A stretch of 64,000 nt of DNA from Isoetes taiwanensis (GCA_021234155.1 JAJEKV010000030.1:9466390-9530389); one strand, 5' to 3'; counted from the first letter of the stretch, positions 10,690 to 20,530 are shown. Numbers and translations are program-made. Notes: generated by a model from the letters alone, not told the origin.

Positions 10690-12611
10690 GGACAAGTGCT
10701 CATTAGTTTGACAATAGGTGAGTAGGTTTCTTCAAAATCTTTCCCTTTCTTTTGTGTAAATCCTTGAGCAACAAGACGAGCTTTGTACTTCTTTGTACCA
10801 TCCACTCCTTCTTTAATTTTAAAAATCCATTTACTTCCTATTATATTGTGATCTGCTGGGCAGTCAACAAGTTCATAGGTTTCTGTTTCTTCAAATGATG
10901 AAATCTCATCATTCATTGCTTCCTCCCACTTATCTTTGTCTGGGCAAGTTAATGCATCATTAATTGTTCTTGGAATGTCATCGTCTGCAACTAATGCCAT
11001 AATCTGATCATAATCATGAGCTAAGGCTTCAAGTCTTCTACTCCTCCCAGTGTCATTCCTCCCATAATTTTCTTTGTCTATATTAGCTTCCTCTAATAGC
11101 CTTTCAGTTTGTGATTTTCTTTTAGCTCTGACACTTGGTACTTCATTGTTATTTTCTTGTATGTCACTTTCTATCACTTGTGTATTCTTTGACTGTTCTC
11201 CTTCACCTATCTCATCCTCATCAGCATCCAATATAGTATCCATTGGTTTTTTATTGATTTCTTCAACAGTATCCCTGTTTTGTTCAGACTTTGCTTTGTG
11301 CTGCCTATCTTTATAAACAATATTTTCATCGAACAATACATCTCTGCTGACAACTACTGACCTTGAACTTGGGACAAATATTCTGAACCCCTTACTTTCT
11401 TCATCATATCCCACCAGAAATCCTATTTCAGCTTTGTTGTCCAGTTTCTTTCTCAACTCTGAAGGTACATGAGTATATGCCAGACATCCATATACTTTAA
11501 ACATGCCATAATCTAAATTATTCTTGCTATTTGACCAGACGAGTTCAGGGACATTACCTTGCAAACTTGAAGATGGTAGTCTGTTTTGTATAGTTACAGC
11601 AGTCTTCAATGCCTCCTCCCATAGATAATTTGGTAGGCCACTAGCTTTAATCATAGATCTGACAGCATCCATTAAAGTCCTGTTTCTTCTTTCAGCAACA
11701 CCATTTTGCTGAGGAGTATACCTGCAAGTCATCTGCCTTTTTATCCCATTAGCAATGCAAAAAAGCCTGAACTTTGTGGATAGGTATTCTCCTCCCCTAT
11801 CAGACCGAATGCACTTCACCTTTTTTCCTGTTTGTCTCTCCATTTTAGTCACATAATGCTTGAAGGCATTCAAAGCTTGAGATTTTTTCTCCAAACAATA
11901 GCATTTGCATTTTCTAGAATGATCATCTATGAATGATATAAAATACCTTTTGTTTGTTTTTCCCTTCACATTGAGTGGTCCACATAAGTCAGTGTGTACA
12001 AGCTCCAATATTTCTCCTGCTCTATTCTTGCTTCTTTTAAATGGCAGCCTGTTTAGTTTTCCTAGTGCACATCCTTCACAAACTAATCTTCCAGAGTTTG
12101 TACTATGACATTCAATCCAACCTTTCTTGGTTAGTCCTTTAATATTATTAAAATGAGTGTGAGCCAATCTGTTATGCCACAATTCGAAATCTGGAGTGCA
12201 CACAACATTAATTTCATCATAAACTGAATTTTCCAACTGGAAAAGGTTTCCCACACGTTTGGCCATAAACTTTTTTTCATTTCCCAGAAAAATATTACAT
12301 CCATAAGAGTCAAAATTGACTCTATAGCCAAGATCTACTAACTGACTAACAGAAATCAAGTTTCTAATTATGCCAGGTACACACAAAACATTTTCAATAT
12401 CAACTACATTCCCTTCTAGGTCTGTTAGCTGCAACAATCCTCTTGCTTCAATGGCTTGCAAAGCTCCATTCCCCACTTGTACACTCCTTGCATGATTTTT
12501 GGAGATTTTCTTGAGAAGATCAGTAGTTTGCACTACTGATCTTTCAGCTCCACTATCAACTACAAGAGAATGAGAGTTTTTGTTAGCAACTTTTCCATCA
12601 AGAACAGCAAA
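10617..12611 (-). CDS. pol: Copia E1 polyprotein: protease, integrase and start of reverse transcriptase
   Basis: Frame open from the base after the gag stop (12612) down to 10617; the first Met is at 12533. Aspartic protease motif DSGAERS sits just upstream of that Met. GAG-pre-integrase and zinc-binding HHCC are seen as HNRLAH ... CEGC. Integrase catalytic triad: D in VHTDLCGP, D in IRSDRGGEY, E in NGVAERRNRTLMD. Reverse transcriptase starts at NIIGSKWIFKIK ... ARLVAQGF and stops matching at about 10690 after SPIVKL, where the frame runs into unrelated DNA for about 25 codons. The YVDD core and RNase H are absent, so the enzyme cannot copy DNA. In a complete element these proteins are cleaved from one precursor in the virus-like particle. 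Confidence 0.85.
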   Translation of the reverse strand, partial: FAVLDGKVANKNSHSLVVDSGAERSVVQTTDLLKKISKNHARSVQVGNGALQAIEARGLLQLTDLEGNVVDIENVLCVPGIIRNLISVSQLVDLGYRVNFDSYGCNIFLGNEKKFMAKRVGNLFQLENSVYDEINVVCTPDFELWHNRLAHTHFNNIKGLTKKGWIECHSTNSGRLVCEGCALGKLNRLPFKRSKNRAGEILELVHTDLCGPLNVKGKTNKRYFISFIDDHSRKCKCYCLEKKSQALNAFKHYVTKMERQTGKKVKCIRSDRGGEYLSTKFRLFCIANGIKRQMTCRYTPQQNGVAERRNRTLMDAVRSMIKASGLPNYLWEEALKTAVTIQNRLPSSSLQGNVPELVWSNSKNNLDYGMFKVYGCLAYTHVPSELRKKLDNKAEIGFLVGYDEESKGFRIFVPSSRSVVVSRDVLFDENIVYKDRQHKAKSEQNRDTVEEINKKPMDTILDADEDEIGEGEQSKNTQVIESDIQENNNEVPSVRAKRKSQTERLLEEANIDKENYGRNDTGRSRRLEALAHDYDQIMALVADDDIPRTINDALTCPDKDKWEEAMNDEISSFEETETYELVDCPADHNIIGSKWIFKIKEGVDGTKKYKARLVAQGFTQKKGKDFEETYSPIVKLMSTCPTLPPSCPFGPFIVRPLILVCFLI

Positions 12612-13613
12612 TTAATTGATTACCTCTTCCTCATCTTCAGTGCACTCTTTATCTTCAATTTCATGTTCTTTAGCAATGAAAGCACCAGCAGGTTTTCTTC
12701 CCCCTTTTCCTTTTGCATCTCCTTTCTTGCTTTTGCCTTTGTAATCCTTTGGAGTTGGGCATTTGGCTGCCAAATGCCCCCTGCCACCACAGTTGTAGCA
12801 GTTAAAATCTCTTTTCAGTTTTGGGCAATTATTCTTCATATGCCCTTCTTCATTGCAATTATAGCAAATTATCTTCCTGTTTGAGCTTTTCCCTTTTTTT
12901 CCAGCAAATAAAATCTCAGTTCCCTCATCATCATTGTTTTTAGCAACCTTCTTTTGTTCTACCTCTGTTCTCAAAATGTTTTCTGCCTCATCTCTATTCT
13001 TGGCAACATTCCTTATAAACAGTCCCAATTGCTCATTTTCAATTACTGCCCTAGCTATGGCAAGCACTTGAAATCTTTCAGACAAATCTACTCCAGCATC
13101 AGCCAAATCAGCTACAATATTGTCAAATTTGTTAAAGAAATCTGACAAATCATCCTCATCATGCAACTTTAGATTTCTGAGCTCCTTGTCAAGCAGATCT
13201 ATTTGAGAAGATGTCTTCTCTTCAAAATGCTTGATCAAATATATCCACATTTCTCTTGGACTCTTGTTTCTCAATTTTAGTCTTATAGTAGGACTTACCT
13301 TGGACGAAATGATTCCTTGTGCCTCTTTCAATCTTGCATACTCAGATTTAGTCCCTTTCACAACTTCAGCAGATTCAGCTGAATTTACTTCTCCAGAACT
13401 CTCTGACTCATTAGTCTCTCCTCCAGATCTTGCTACAACACTTGCAGTAGATCTCATGGCAGCATTTGAACTTTCTCCTAAGGGATTGACTAGGTCCCAA
13501 AGTTCTTCTACCTCCAAGATGTGTATTATTGAGTCCTTCCACACTTGGAAGCCAGGACCCCCCTTGTACACATCAACAGCACTTAAAATGCTTGCACCAA
13601 ATCTACTCGGCAT
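12612..13613 (-). CDS. gag: Copia E1 gag (333 residues, two zinc knuckles)
   Basis: Start chosen at MPSRFGASIL (13613); the longer ORF to 13685 runs into the primer site and LTR. Gag forms the particle that packages element RNA. A UBN2-type gag core follows (YARLKEAQG, SPREMWIYLIKHFEEKT, LHDEDDLSDFFNKFDNIVADL). Two perfect CX2CX4HX4C knuckles lie at about residues 250-263 (CYNCNEEGHMKNNC) and 272-285 (CYNCGGRGHLAAKC), then a Lys/Gly-rich and acidic tail. It ends at TAA (12612-12614) in the same frame as pol, instead of running straight into protease as in most copia elements; see findings. E3 carries a dead copy of its N-terminal half. Confidence 0.85.
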   Translation of the reverse strand: MPSRFGASILSAVDVYKGGPGFQVWKDSIIHILEVEELWDLVNPLGESSNAAMRSTASVVARSGGETNESESSGEVNSAESAEVVKGTKSEYARLKEAQGIISSKVSPTIRLKLRNKSPREMWIYLIKHFEEKTSSQIDLLDKELRNLKLHDEDDLSDFFNKFDNIVADLADAGVDLSERFQVLAIARAVIENEQLGLFIRNVAKNRDEAENILRTEVEQKKVAKNNDDEGTEILFAGKKGKSSNRKIICYNCNEEGHMKNNCPKLKRDFNCYNCGGRGHLAAKCPTPKDYKGKSKKGDAKGKGGRKPAGAFIAKEHEIEDKECTEDEEEVIN

Positions 13614-13640
13614 TTTTGGATAACACCTCTTAATCTTGAA

Positions 13641-13655
13641 CCTGCTCTGATACCA
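13641..13655 (-). promoter_or_regulatory. Primer-binding site of copia E1
   Basis: Minus strand TGGTATCAGAGCAGG, matching initiator tRNA-Met, lies two bases inside the LTR end CTCACA. It fixes the LTR at 13658-14253 as the 5' LTR of E1. Confidence 0.9.
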
Positions 13656-13657
13656 GA

Positions 13658-14253
13658 TGTGAGAATTAGAGCACAATTCAATCACTTAAACTTGCTTAAT
13701 TATTGAACAATGCAATGATTATGTGAGACCAATGCATTTATACAAGCATAACTATCAATCATCTGAAATTAACATTAGATCATTGTTGAGAAGTAAATTC
13801 ATTTAATCACAAATCACTGTAGCATTACAATGGTCAGTAATAAGCACTTCATACAATTCGATACCCGTCGAGAATGCTCGCCCTTTGAGCGAAGAACCAC
13901 ACTCAACAATCTGCCTTCGTTCTTGTCTTGATCCCACTTTATTCTCATCGGTCTCGACGGTTATGCAGGAGGTTTAGCATATCAGTTCGCAGTTTCCATT
14001 TTTGATTTCGGCTTGCCTCCAAAACGTGTTCGATCACCTTCACAATATAACATTATAAAACCAACTTAATGGTCCAATGGTTCAATAACCATATTAACTT
14101 CGAAGTTAAACCATTAGTCATAAGACCATTAGGTTCCAATATCTCTCTGTGTTGCAATCAATGTTATTCAATATAGGTTTGAACCGTGCTAGCTGTGTCT
14201 AGGGCTGTTCAGGCATTCTGCCTAAGTCAATTATGCAATAACATATTCCAACA
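13658..14253 (-). repeat. Copia LTR (596 bp) shared by E2 and E1
   Basis: On the minus strand it begins TGTTGGAATATG and ends AATTCTCACA. It serves as the 3' LTR of E2 (polypurine tract at 14254-14262) and the 5' LTR of E1 (primer site at 13641-13655). Same family as 19681-20277 and the fragment 18613-19064. LTRs carry promoter and polyadenylation signals, but I could not place them with confidence. Confidence 0.9.
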
Positions 14254-14272
14254 CTCCTCCTTATTGCATAAT
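14230..14272. promoter_or_regulatory. Polypurine tract and LTR boundary inside a hairpin loop
   Basis: Plus-strand arms ATTATGCAATAA (14230-14241) and TTATTGCATAAT (14261-14272) are perfect 12-bp inverted repeats. The 19-base spacer holds the polypurine tract (minus AAGGAGGAG, 14254-14262, whose last bases enter the arm) and the first bases of the 3' LTR. The tract primes plus-strand DNA synthesis in LTR elements. Confidence 0.7.
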
Positions 14273-14634
14273 CATATGACTTTGTATCTGTGCACTTTAA
14301 GTAATACTGTACATGTTGAAGCTGCACTATTTTGTTCAACAAGGCTTTAAGCCCAGTCTGCATAATTCTCCTGAGAAGCTTTGCTTCATCTATATTATGC
14401 AATATCAGTAAATGCCTTGTGCAAGTCTGTACTGCACTACATTTCTGAGATATGAAACTGCACTATTTTGCTATGTAAGACTTTAAGCCCTAGCTGCATA
14501 ATTCTCCTGACAACATCTTTACTTTAAATATGTTATGTCTTGTTCAGGTCTGTACTACACCATATTTCTGAATTATGCTTTAGGTTCAAGTTCAATCTGC
14601 ACCTGTCAATAAACTTTTCTCCTCCTCCATTGTA

Positions 14635-15120
14635 TCATTGAACCTTAAGTGCATTTCTAAACTGTATAAACTTGCTTTCTGGCAAGGCCTTAGTGAATAC
14701 ATCTGCTACTTGTTCTGATGTGTTCACATACACCAATTTAATGCAATTCTTTGACACTAAATCCCTGACAAAATGCATATTCAGCTCGATATGTTTTGTT
14801 CTCTCATGGTCAATGGGATTTTTTGCAATTGCTATACAACTTTGAGAATCTGTGAATATTTCTGTAGGTGCCACCTGTTTGCAATTCAATTCTTCCATTA
14901 ACCTTCTTAGCCAAGCAATTTCCCTTGCCACTAAAGAGGATGCTGCATATTCAGCTTCAGCTGAAGACATTGCTATTGCACTCTGTTTTTTGCATTTCCA
15001 ATTCACTGCTCCTCCTGCTAAAAATACTACAAAGCCTGAAGTAGATTTTCGTGATGCTAGATCCCCACCCCAATCTGCATCACTATAGGCATGAATATTG
15101 AGATCCTTAGAATCATACAT
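14635..15120 (-). CDS. pol: Copia E2 RNase H domain (C-terminal end of pol)
   Basis: 161 codons ending FRNALKVQ then stop. Typical copia RNase H motifs: SDADWGGD, RKSTSGF, KKQSAIAMSSAEAEY, REIAWLRRLM, DSQSCIAIAKNP, RTKHIELNMHFVRD. It degrades the RNA strand during reverse transcription. It is separated from the RT part (15234-17093) by an A-run frameshift near 15285 and a TGA near 15133; removing these two changes would restore continuity, so the break is recent. The 3' untranslated part runs to 14263. Confidence 0.85.
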   Translation of the reverse strand: MYDSKDLNIHAYSDADWGGDLASRKSTSGFVVFLAGGAVNWKCKKQSAIAMSSAEAEYAASSLVAREIAWLRRLMEELNCKQVAPTEIFTDSQSCIAIAKNPIDHERTKHIELNMHFVRDLVSKNCIKLVYVNTSEQVADVFTKALPESKFIQFRNALKVQ

Positions 15121-15233
15121 TATTCCTTGATCACTTTAATACTCTTTTCCCTGCCAGCCAGTGTTCCCTAGTTGGATTGTTGCATTTTCTGCTCAAAATA
15201 TTCACTATATAGGATATGTCTGGTCTGCTATTG

Positions 15234-17093
15234 TTAGCTAGGTACAGTAAGCATCCAACTAACTCCCTGTAAGGTGTTTTTTTCCATTTCTTCCATTTCT
15301 TTATCAGTCATCTCTTTTTCTGCTGTCAACCTATGTCCTGGGACCACTGGTGTTTTGACAATGTGAGCATCTCCCATGTTAAATCTGTTCAGCATATTAT
15401 CAATATGTTTGCCTTGAGTCAATTTCAGCCAACTCTCTTCTCTATTTCTTGTGACTTCAATCCCCAAGAAATATTTCAACTCTCCTAAGTCTGTCATCTT
15501 ATATCTGGCCTTTAGTATATTTTTGCACAATTCCAGCACTTTTGTATCATTAGCAACCATGATACAATCGTCCACATACAAGGCTATAATACAATACTTG
15601 TTATCTACTCTGTATCTGTAGATATTGCCATCATTCTGTAACTTTTCAAAGCCCTGTTCTTTAAGATAATTATTTATGCACAAATACCACTCCCTTGGGG
15701 CCTGTTTAAGCCCATAAAATACCCTATTCAATTTCCAAACCTTATTTTTGCCTTTTTCATAACCTGGAGCCTGTTTCATGTAAACTTTTTCATCCAATCT
15801 TGCATTAAGGAATGTTGTCTTCACATCCATGTGATGCAGTTCTAGATTTAAAGCATTTGCTAATCCCAAGAGCACTCTTATGCTCGTTAGTTTGACAATA
15901 GGTGAGTAGGTTTCTTCAAAATCTTTCCCTTTCTTTTGTGTAAATCCTTGAGCAACAAGACGAGCTTTGTACTTCTTTGTACCATCCACTCCTTCTTTAA
16001 TTTTAAAAATCCATTTACTTCCTATTATATTGTGATCTGCTGGGCAGTCAACAAGTTCATAGGTTTCTGTTTCTTCAAATGATGAAATCTCATCATTCAT
16101 TGCTTCCTCCCACTTATCTTTGTCTGGGCAAGTTAATGCATCATTAATTGTTCTTGGAATGTCATCATCTGCAACTAATGCCATAATCTGATCATAATCA
16201 TGAGCTAAGGCTTCAAGTCTTCTACTCCTCCCAGTGTCATTCCTCCCATAATTTTCTTTGTCTATATTAGCTTCCTCTAATAGCCTTTCAGTTTGTGATT
16301 TTCTTTTAGCTCTGACACTTGGTACTTCATTGTTATTTTCTTGTATGTCACTTTCTATCACTTGTGTATTCTTTGACTGTTCTCCTTCACCTATTTCATC
16401 CTCATCAGCATCCAATATGGTATCCATTGGTTTTTTATTGATTTCTTCAACAGTATCCCTGTTTTGTTCAGACTTTGCTTTGTGCTGCCTATCTTTATAA
16501 ACAATATTTTCATCGAACAACACATCTCTGCTGACAACTACTGACCTTGAACTTGGGACAAATATTCTGAACCCCTTACTTTCTTCATCATATCCCACCA
16601 GAAATCCTATTTCAGCTTTGTTGTCCAGTTTCTTTCTCAACTCTGAAGGTACATGAGTATATGTCAGACATCCATATACTTTAAACATGCCATAATCTAA
16701 ATTATTCTTGCTATTTGACCAGACGAGTTCAGGGACATTACCTTGCAAACTCGAAGATGGTAGTCTGTTTTGTATAGTTACAGCAGTCTTCAATGCCTCC
16801 TCCCATAGATAATTTAGTAGGCCACTAGCTTTAATCATAGATCTGACAGCATCCATTAAAGTTCTGTTTCTTCTTTCAGCAACACTATTTTGCTGAGGAG
16901 TATACCTGCAAGTCATCTGCCTTTTTATCCCATTAGCAATGCAAAAAAGCCTGAACTTTGTGGATAGGTATTCTCCTCCCCTATCAGACCGAATGCACTT
17001 CACCTTTTTTCCTGTTTGTCTCTCCATTTCAGTCACATAATGCTTGAAGGCATTCAAAGCTTGAGATTTTTCTCCAAACAATAGCATTTGCAT
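15234..17093 (-). CDS. pol: Copia E2 integrase (part) and reverse transcriptase
   Basis: Begins inside integrase; the HHCC zinc site and the first catalytic Asp are lost upstream and the element ends at 17157. Integrase D in IRSDRGGEY and E in NSVAERRNRTLMD remain (N-S instead of N-G before V). Reverse transcriptase is complete: ARLVAQGF, DVKTTFLNARLDE, YGLKQAPREWY and the catalytic YVDD at 15567-15578. The usual DVKTAFLNG motif has T for A and A for G. The frame is lost near 15285 before RNase H. Nearly identical to E1 over the shared part. Confidence 0.85.
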   Translation of the reverse strand: MQMLLFGEKSQALNAFKHYVTEMERQTGKKVKCIRSDRGGEYLSTKFRLFCIANGIKRQMTCRYTPQQNSVAERRNRTLMDAVRSMIKASGLLNYLWEEALKTAVTIQNRLPSSSLQGNVPELVWSNSKNNLDYGMFKVYGCLTYTHVPSELRKKLDNKAEIGFLVGYDEESKGFRIFVPSSRSVVVSRDVLFDENIVYKDRQHKAKSEQNRDTVEEINKKPMDTILDADEDEIGEGEQSKNTQVIESDIQENNNEVPSVRAKRKSQTERLLEEANIDKENYGRNDTGRSRRLEALAHDYDQIMALVADDDIPRTINDALTCPDKDKWEEAMNDEISSFEETETYELVDCPADHNIIGSKWIFKIKEGVDGTKKYKARLVAQGFTQKKGKDFEETYSPIVKLTSIRVLLGLANALNLELHHMDVKTTFLNARLDEKVYMKQAPGYEKGKNKVWKLNRVFYGLKQAPREWYLCINNYLKEQGFEKLQNDGNIYRYRVDNKYCIIALYVDDCIMVANDTKVLELCKNILKARYKMTDLGELKYFLGIEVTRNREESWLKLTQGKHIDNMLNRFNMGDAHIVKTPVVPGHRLTAEKEMTDKEMEEMEKNTLQGVSWMLTVPS

Positions 17094-17157
17094 TTTCTAG
17101 AATGATCATCTATGAATGATATAAAATACCTTTTGTTTGTTTTTCCCTTCACATTGA

Positions 17158-18612
17158 TTATCACCTCTGATACTCTCCAATCTTTGCATTTTGATGCCGT
17201 GTAATGTCAAAAAAAAAATTTGTTGAGATACATTACATGGCAGTTTCGATGTTGGATTGGTTTCAATAGAGTATGGAGAAAGTTAGAGAGAAAATAACAA
17301 ACAAAGAAGACTGGTTGTCTGTTCAAAAAGAAGTAATGTAATTGCAAGGATAAAACTAAGAAGTAATGGAATTGCATGAATAGTATTAAGATTGTTTTAA
17401 TACAGAGACGAAATTAAAAGACAATGTTAACCCACTATTAGTGAAAATTGGCCAACTTTGAGAGGCCATTTCTCCCGCATCCAAGCTCAGATTTAATTGA
17501 TTTAAACTGCAAGAGAAAGGCCATAGTGTCTACTTTTAGATGCAGGTAAAATCATCAAAAACTATTCATTAAAACTCAAGATATCAAATTCTGAGTTTTG
17601 GTATATTTCTGTGACAAAAAATCAGAACCTGTAACAAAAAATCAGAACCTGTAACAAAAAATCAGAACTTTGAGAGACTGTTTCTCACTCCTCATAGCTC
17701 AGATTTGAGTGATTTAAATTGCAAGAGAAAGTGCTAAGTGTCTAGTTTCAAATTCATGTGAGATCACTCAAAACCGATCAGCACAACTCAAGATATTAAA
17801 GTCTGAATTTTGTATATTCTTGTGACATCAATTTCTGCACCCACTGTAACAGAAAATCAGCCAAGTTTGAGAGGCTATTTCTCACTCCTCAGAGATCGGA
17901 TTTGTGTGATTTTGATTGCAAAAGAAAGAGACCGAAGTATACTTCTAGATTAAAATAAAATCGCTCCAAATAGATTGGTAGAACTCAAGATATCAATGTC
18001 TGAGTGCTCATTAATTTTCCCATTTGGGGAAAAAAAAATAACGTAGATCTAGGATACAGCATTAGAGATGCATAATACATTGAAAGAATGGAACAAAAAT
18101 ACTCTTAAGAAAAACAAAGAGTAATCAGATTGTCTCTTCTCACTTGATTTGAATCCCAAAAAGCTTCTTCTGGTTAAATGGATGCTTTCAAGAGAGCTGC
18201 CCACAATTCAATCTCCAATGCAACAAAGATTGAATTATCAATCTAAATCAAATTGCAATAAAACATTGTTAATTCACCTATCATTTCTATGCCGATTTGA
18301 ACTCTAATTTGTGTTCTTATACTGCATTGAAAAAGAGAAACTCCATCAATCTTGTCCCGCCAATGGAGTTCCCGCCAATGGAGTTCCCGCCCTTGAAGAT
18401 CCTCATCAGCGATCCTTACCATTTCGGAGATCTCCCACCGCGGGATCATCCATGTCATCGATCCTTACCTCCACGGGATGATCCATCCTATTTCTGGAGT
18501 AACAACCCCCTGAGGTCATTGAACGAAAAAGCACTCGAGGGTAAAGCACCTAAAGCACTTAAAGCACTTGTCCGGATAGTGCTTTTTGGGTAGCATTACC
18601 ATATTTGCACCC
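17158..18612. repeat. Divergent tandem repeats of about 200 bp and flanking spacer
   Basis: Three units start near 17445, 17645 and 17845. Each opens with 'aaaatcag' or similar, then 'tttgagag', 'tttctc', a 'tcagattt' box, 'gcaagagaaag' and 'actcaagatat'. Between units 1 and 2 'aaaatcagaacctgtaac' is itself repeated. Beyond 18010 the sequence is not repeated except 'aatggagttcccgcc' twice at about 18363-18392. No ORF is conserved between units. The block lies between the break of E2 and the truncated LTR of E3. Confidence 0.6.
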
Positions 18613-19064
18613 TTAATCACAAATCACTGTAGCATTGCAATGGTCAGTAATAAGCACTTCATACAATTCGATACCCGTCGAGAATGCTCCCCCTTTGAGC
18701 GAAGAACCACACTCAGCAATCTGCCTTCGTTCTTGTCTTGATCCCACTTGATTCTCATCGGTCTCGACGGTTATGCAGGAGGTTTAGCAGATCGGTTCGC
18801 AGTTTCCATTTTTTATTTCGGCTTGCCTCCAAAACGTGTTCGATCACCTTCACAATATAACATTATAAAACCAACTTAATGGTCCAATGGTTCAATAACC
18901 ATATTAACTTCGAAGTTAAACCATTAGTCATAAGACCATTAGGTTCCAATATCTCTCTGTGTTGCAATTACTGGTATTCAATATAGGTTTGAACCTGTGC
19001 TAGCTGTGTCTAGGGCTGTTCAGGCATTCTGCCTAAGTCAATTATGCAATAACATATTCCAACA
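18613..19064 (-). repeat. Truncated 3' LTR of copia E3
   Basis: Matches 13800-14253 of the shared LTR. Starts on the minus strand with TGTTGGAATATG at 19064; the portion equal to 13658-13799 is missing. Confidence 0.85.
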
Positions 19065-19636
19065 ATTACTGCCCTATCTATGGCAAGCACTTGAAACCTT
19101 TCAGACAAATCTACTCCAGCAGCAACCAAATCAGCTACAATATTGTCAAATTTGTTAAAGAAACCTGACAAATCATCCTCATCGTGCAACTTTAGATTTC
19201 TGAGCTCCTTGTCAAGCAGATCTATTTGAGAAGATGTCTTCTCTTCAAAATGCTTGATTAAATATATCCACATTTCTCTTGGACTCTTGTTTCTCAATTT
19301 TAGTCTTATAGTAGGACTTACCTTGGACGAAATGATTCCTTGTGCCTCTTTCAATCTTGCATACTCAGATTTAGTCCCTTTCACAACTTCAGCAGATTCA
19401 GCTGAATTTACTTCTCCAGAGCTCTCTGACTCATTAGTCTCTCCTCCAGATCTTGCTACAACACTTGCAGTAGATCTCATGGCAGCATTTGAACTTTCTC
19501 CTAAGGGATTGACTAGGTCCCAAAGTTCTTCTACCTCCAAGATGTGTATTATTGAGTCCTTCCACGCTTAAAAGCGAGGACCCTCCTTGTACACATCAAC
19601 AGCACTTAAAAGGATTGCACCAAATCTACTCGACAT
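19065..19636 (-). pseudogene. gag: Copia E3 gag, N-terminal half only
   Basis: Starts MSSRFGA at 19636. The frame is stopped where E1 reads GFQVWKDS: E3 has RF, stop, AWKDS, from CAA to TAA. After that it is open from MEVEELWDLV (19540) to RFQVLAIDRAVI, where it runs into LTR sequence. Both zinc knuckles and all of pol are gone, so it cannot make a working protein. The element could only move in trans. Confidence 0.85.
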
Positions 19637-19663
19637 TTTTGGATAACACCTCTTAATCCTGAA

Positions 19664-19678
19664 CCTGCTCTGATACCA
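19664..19678 (-). promoter_or_regulatory. Primer-binding site of copia E3
   Basis: TGGTATCAGAGCAGG on the minus strand, two bases from the 5' LTR end, identical to E1. Confidence 0.9.
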
Positions 19679-19680
19679 GA

Positions 19681-20277
19681 TGTGAGAATTAGAGCACAAT
19701 TCAATCACTTAAACTTGCTTAATTATTGAACAATGCAATGATTATGTGAGACCAATGAATTTATACAAGCATAACTATCAATCATCTGAAATTAACATTA
19801 GACCATTGTTGAGAAGTAAATTCATTTAATCACAAATCACTGTAGCATTGCAATGGTCAGTAATAAGCACTTCATACAATTCGATACCCGTCGAGAATGC
19901 TCCCCCTTTGAGCGAAGAACCACACTCAGCAATCTGCCTTCGTTCTTGTCTTGATCCCACTTTATTCTCATCGGTCTCGACGGTTATGCAGGAGGTTTAG
20001 CAGATCGGTTCGCAGTTTCCATTTTTTATTTCGGCTTGCCTCCAAAACGTGTTCGATCACCTTCACAATATAACATTATAAAACCAACTTAATGGTCCAA
20101 TGGTTCAATAACCATATTAACTTCGAAGTTAAACCATTAGTCATAAGACCATTAGGTTCCAATATCTCTCTGTGTTGCAATCACTGTTATTCAATATAGG
20201 TTTGAACCTGTGCTAGCTGTGTCTAGGGCTGTTCAGGCATTCTTCCTAAGTCAATTATGCAATAACATATTCCAATA
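19681..20277 (-). repeat. 5' LTR of copia E3 (597 bp)
   Basis: Begins TGTGAGAATT in plus-strand reading and ends CCAATA; the expected end is CCAACA as at 14253, so one C to T change has altered the terminal inverted bases. Otherwise close to 13658-14253. Confidence 0.85.
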
Positions 20278-20530
20278 CAGGTGCTTAAAATTTCTTATCA
20301 GGCCTATTGTGGAGCCTTTGTAATAAGGTCTTAGACCGTTTTTTATTAAAATTTAGCCTAGGAACTGAGCCCTTCTCTCCTATAGTATCCTATGGAGAAG
20401 AAGTTGAGAGAGGCTCTAAGTATTGGGTCTAGAGTCTAGACTGCTATTCATGGATTCGAGAAGTGATAGCACCTCTGGACTCACTGTAACACTCTTATCC
20501 TTTGAATACAATACAGATCATTCTTGCCTT

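Larger units (their letters stand above)
10690..17157 (-). mobile_element. Two Ty1/copia elements head to tail, sharing one LTR (E2-LTR-E1)
   Basis: Reading the minus strand from 17157 down: integrase (part), reverse transcriptase, RNase H, polypurine tract, LTR, primer site, gag, protease, integrase, start of reverse transcriptase. Gene order PR-IN-RT-RH marks Ty1/copia. The right unit (E2) lacks everything before mid-integrase; the left unit (E1) lacks everything after the start of RT. Their overlap (10690-11975 against 15882-17157) is nearly identical by eye, so both are young. No target duplication is seen at the outer breaks, consistent with recombination or truncation rather than simple insertion. 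Confidence 0.85.
18613..20277 (-). mobile_element. Internally deleted copia element E3 (LTR-PBS-half gag-LTR)
   Basis: Same family as E1/E2. Minus-strand order: 5' LTR 19681-20277, primer site, gag N-terminal half, then directly the first bases of a 3' LTR (19064 down to 18613), with no pol and no polypurine tract. The join lies at 'caacaattactg', where LTR end and gag share the bases CA, pointing to microhomology-mediated deletion or template switching. The 3' LTR lacks its last ~150 bp. The two LTRs look almost identical to each other and to 13658-14253. Confidence 0.85.

Noticed and set aside
11074-11316. Plus-strand 80-codon ORF, repeated at 16258-16500
   Set aside because: Antisense shadow of the copia integrase-RT linker; conserved only because E1 and E2 are copies.
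13231-13623. Plus-strand 130-codon ORF, repeated at 19254-19571
   Set aside because: Antisense shadow of copia gag.
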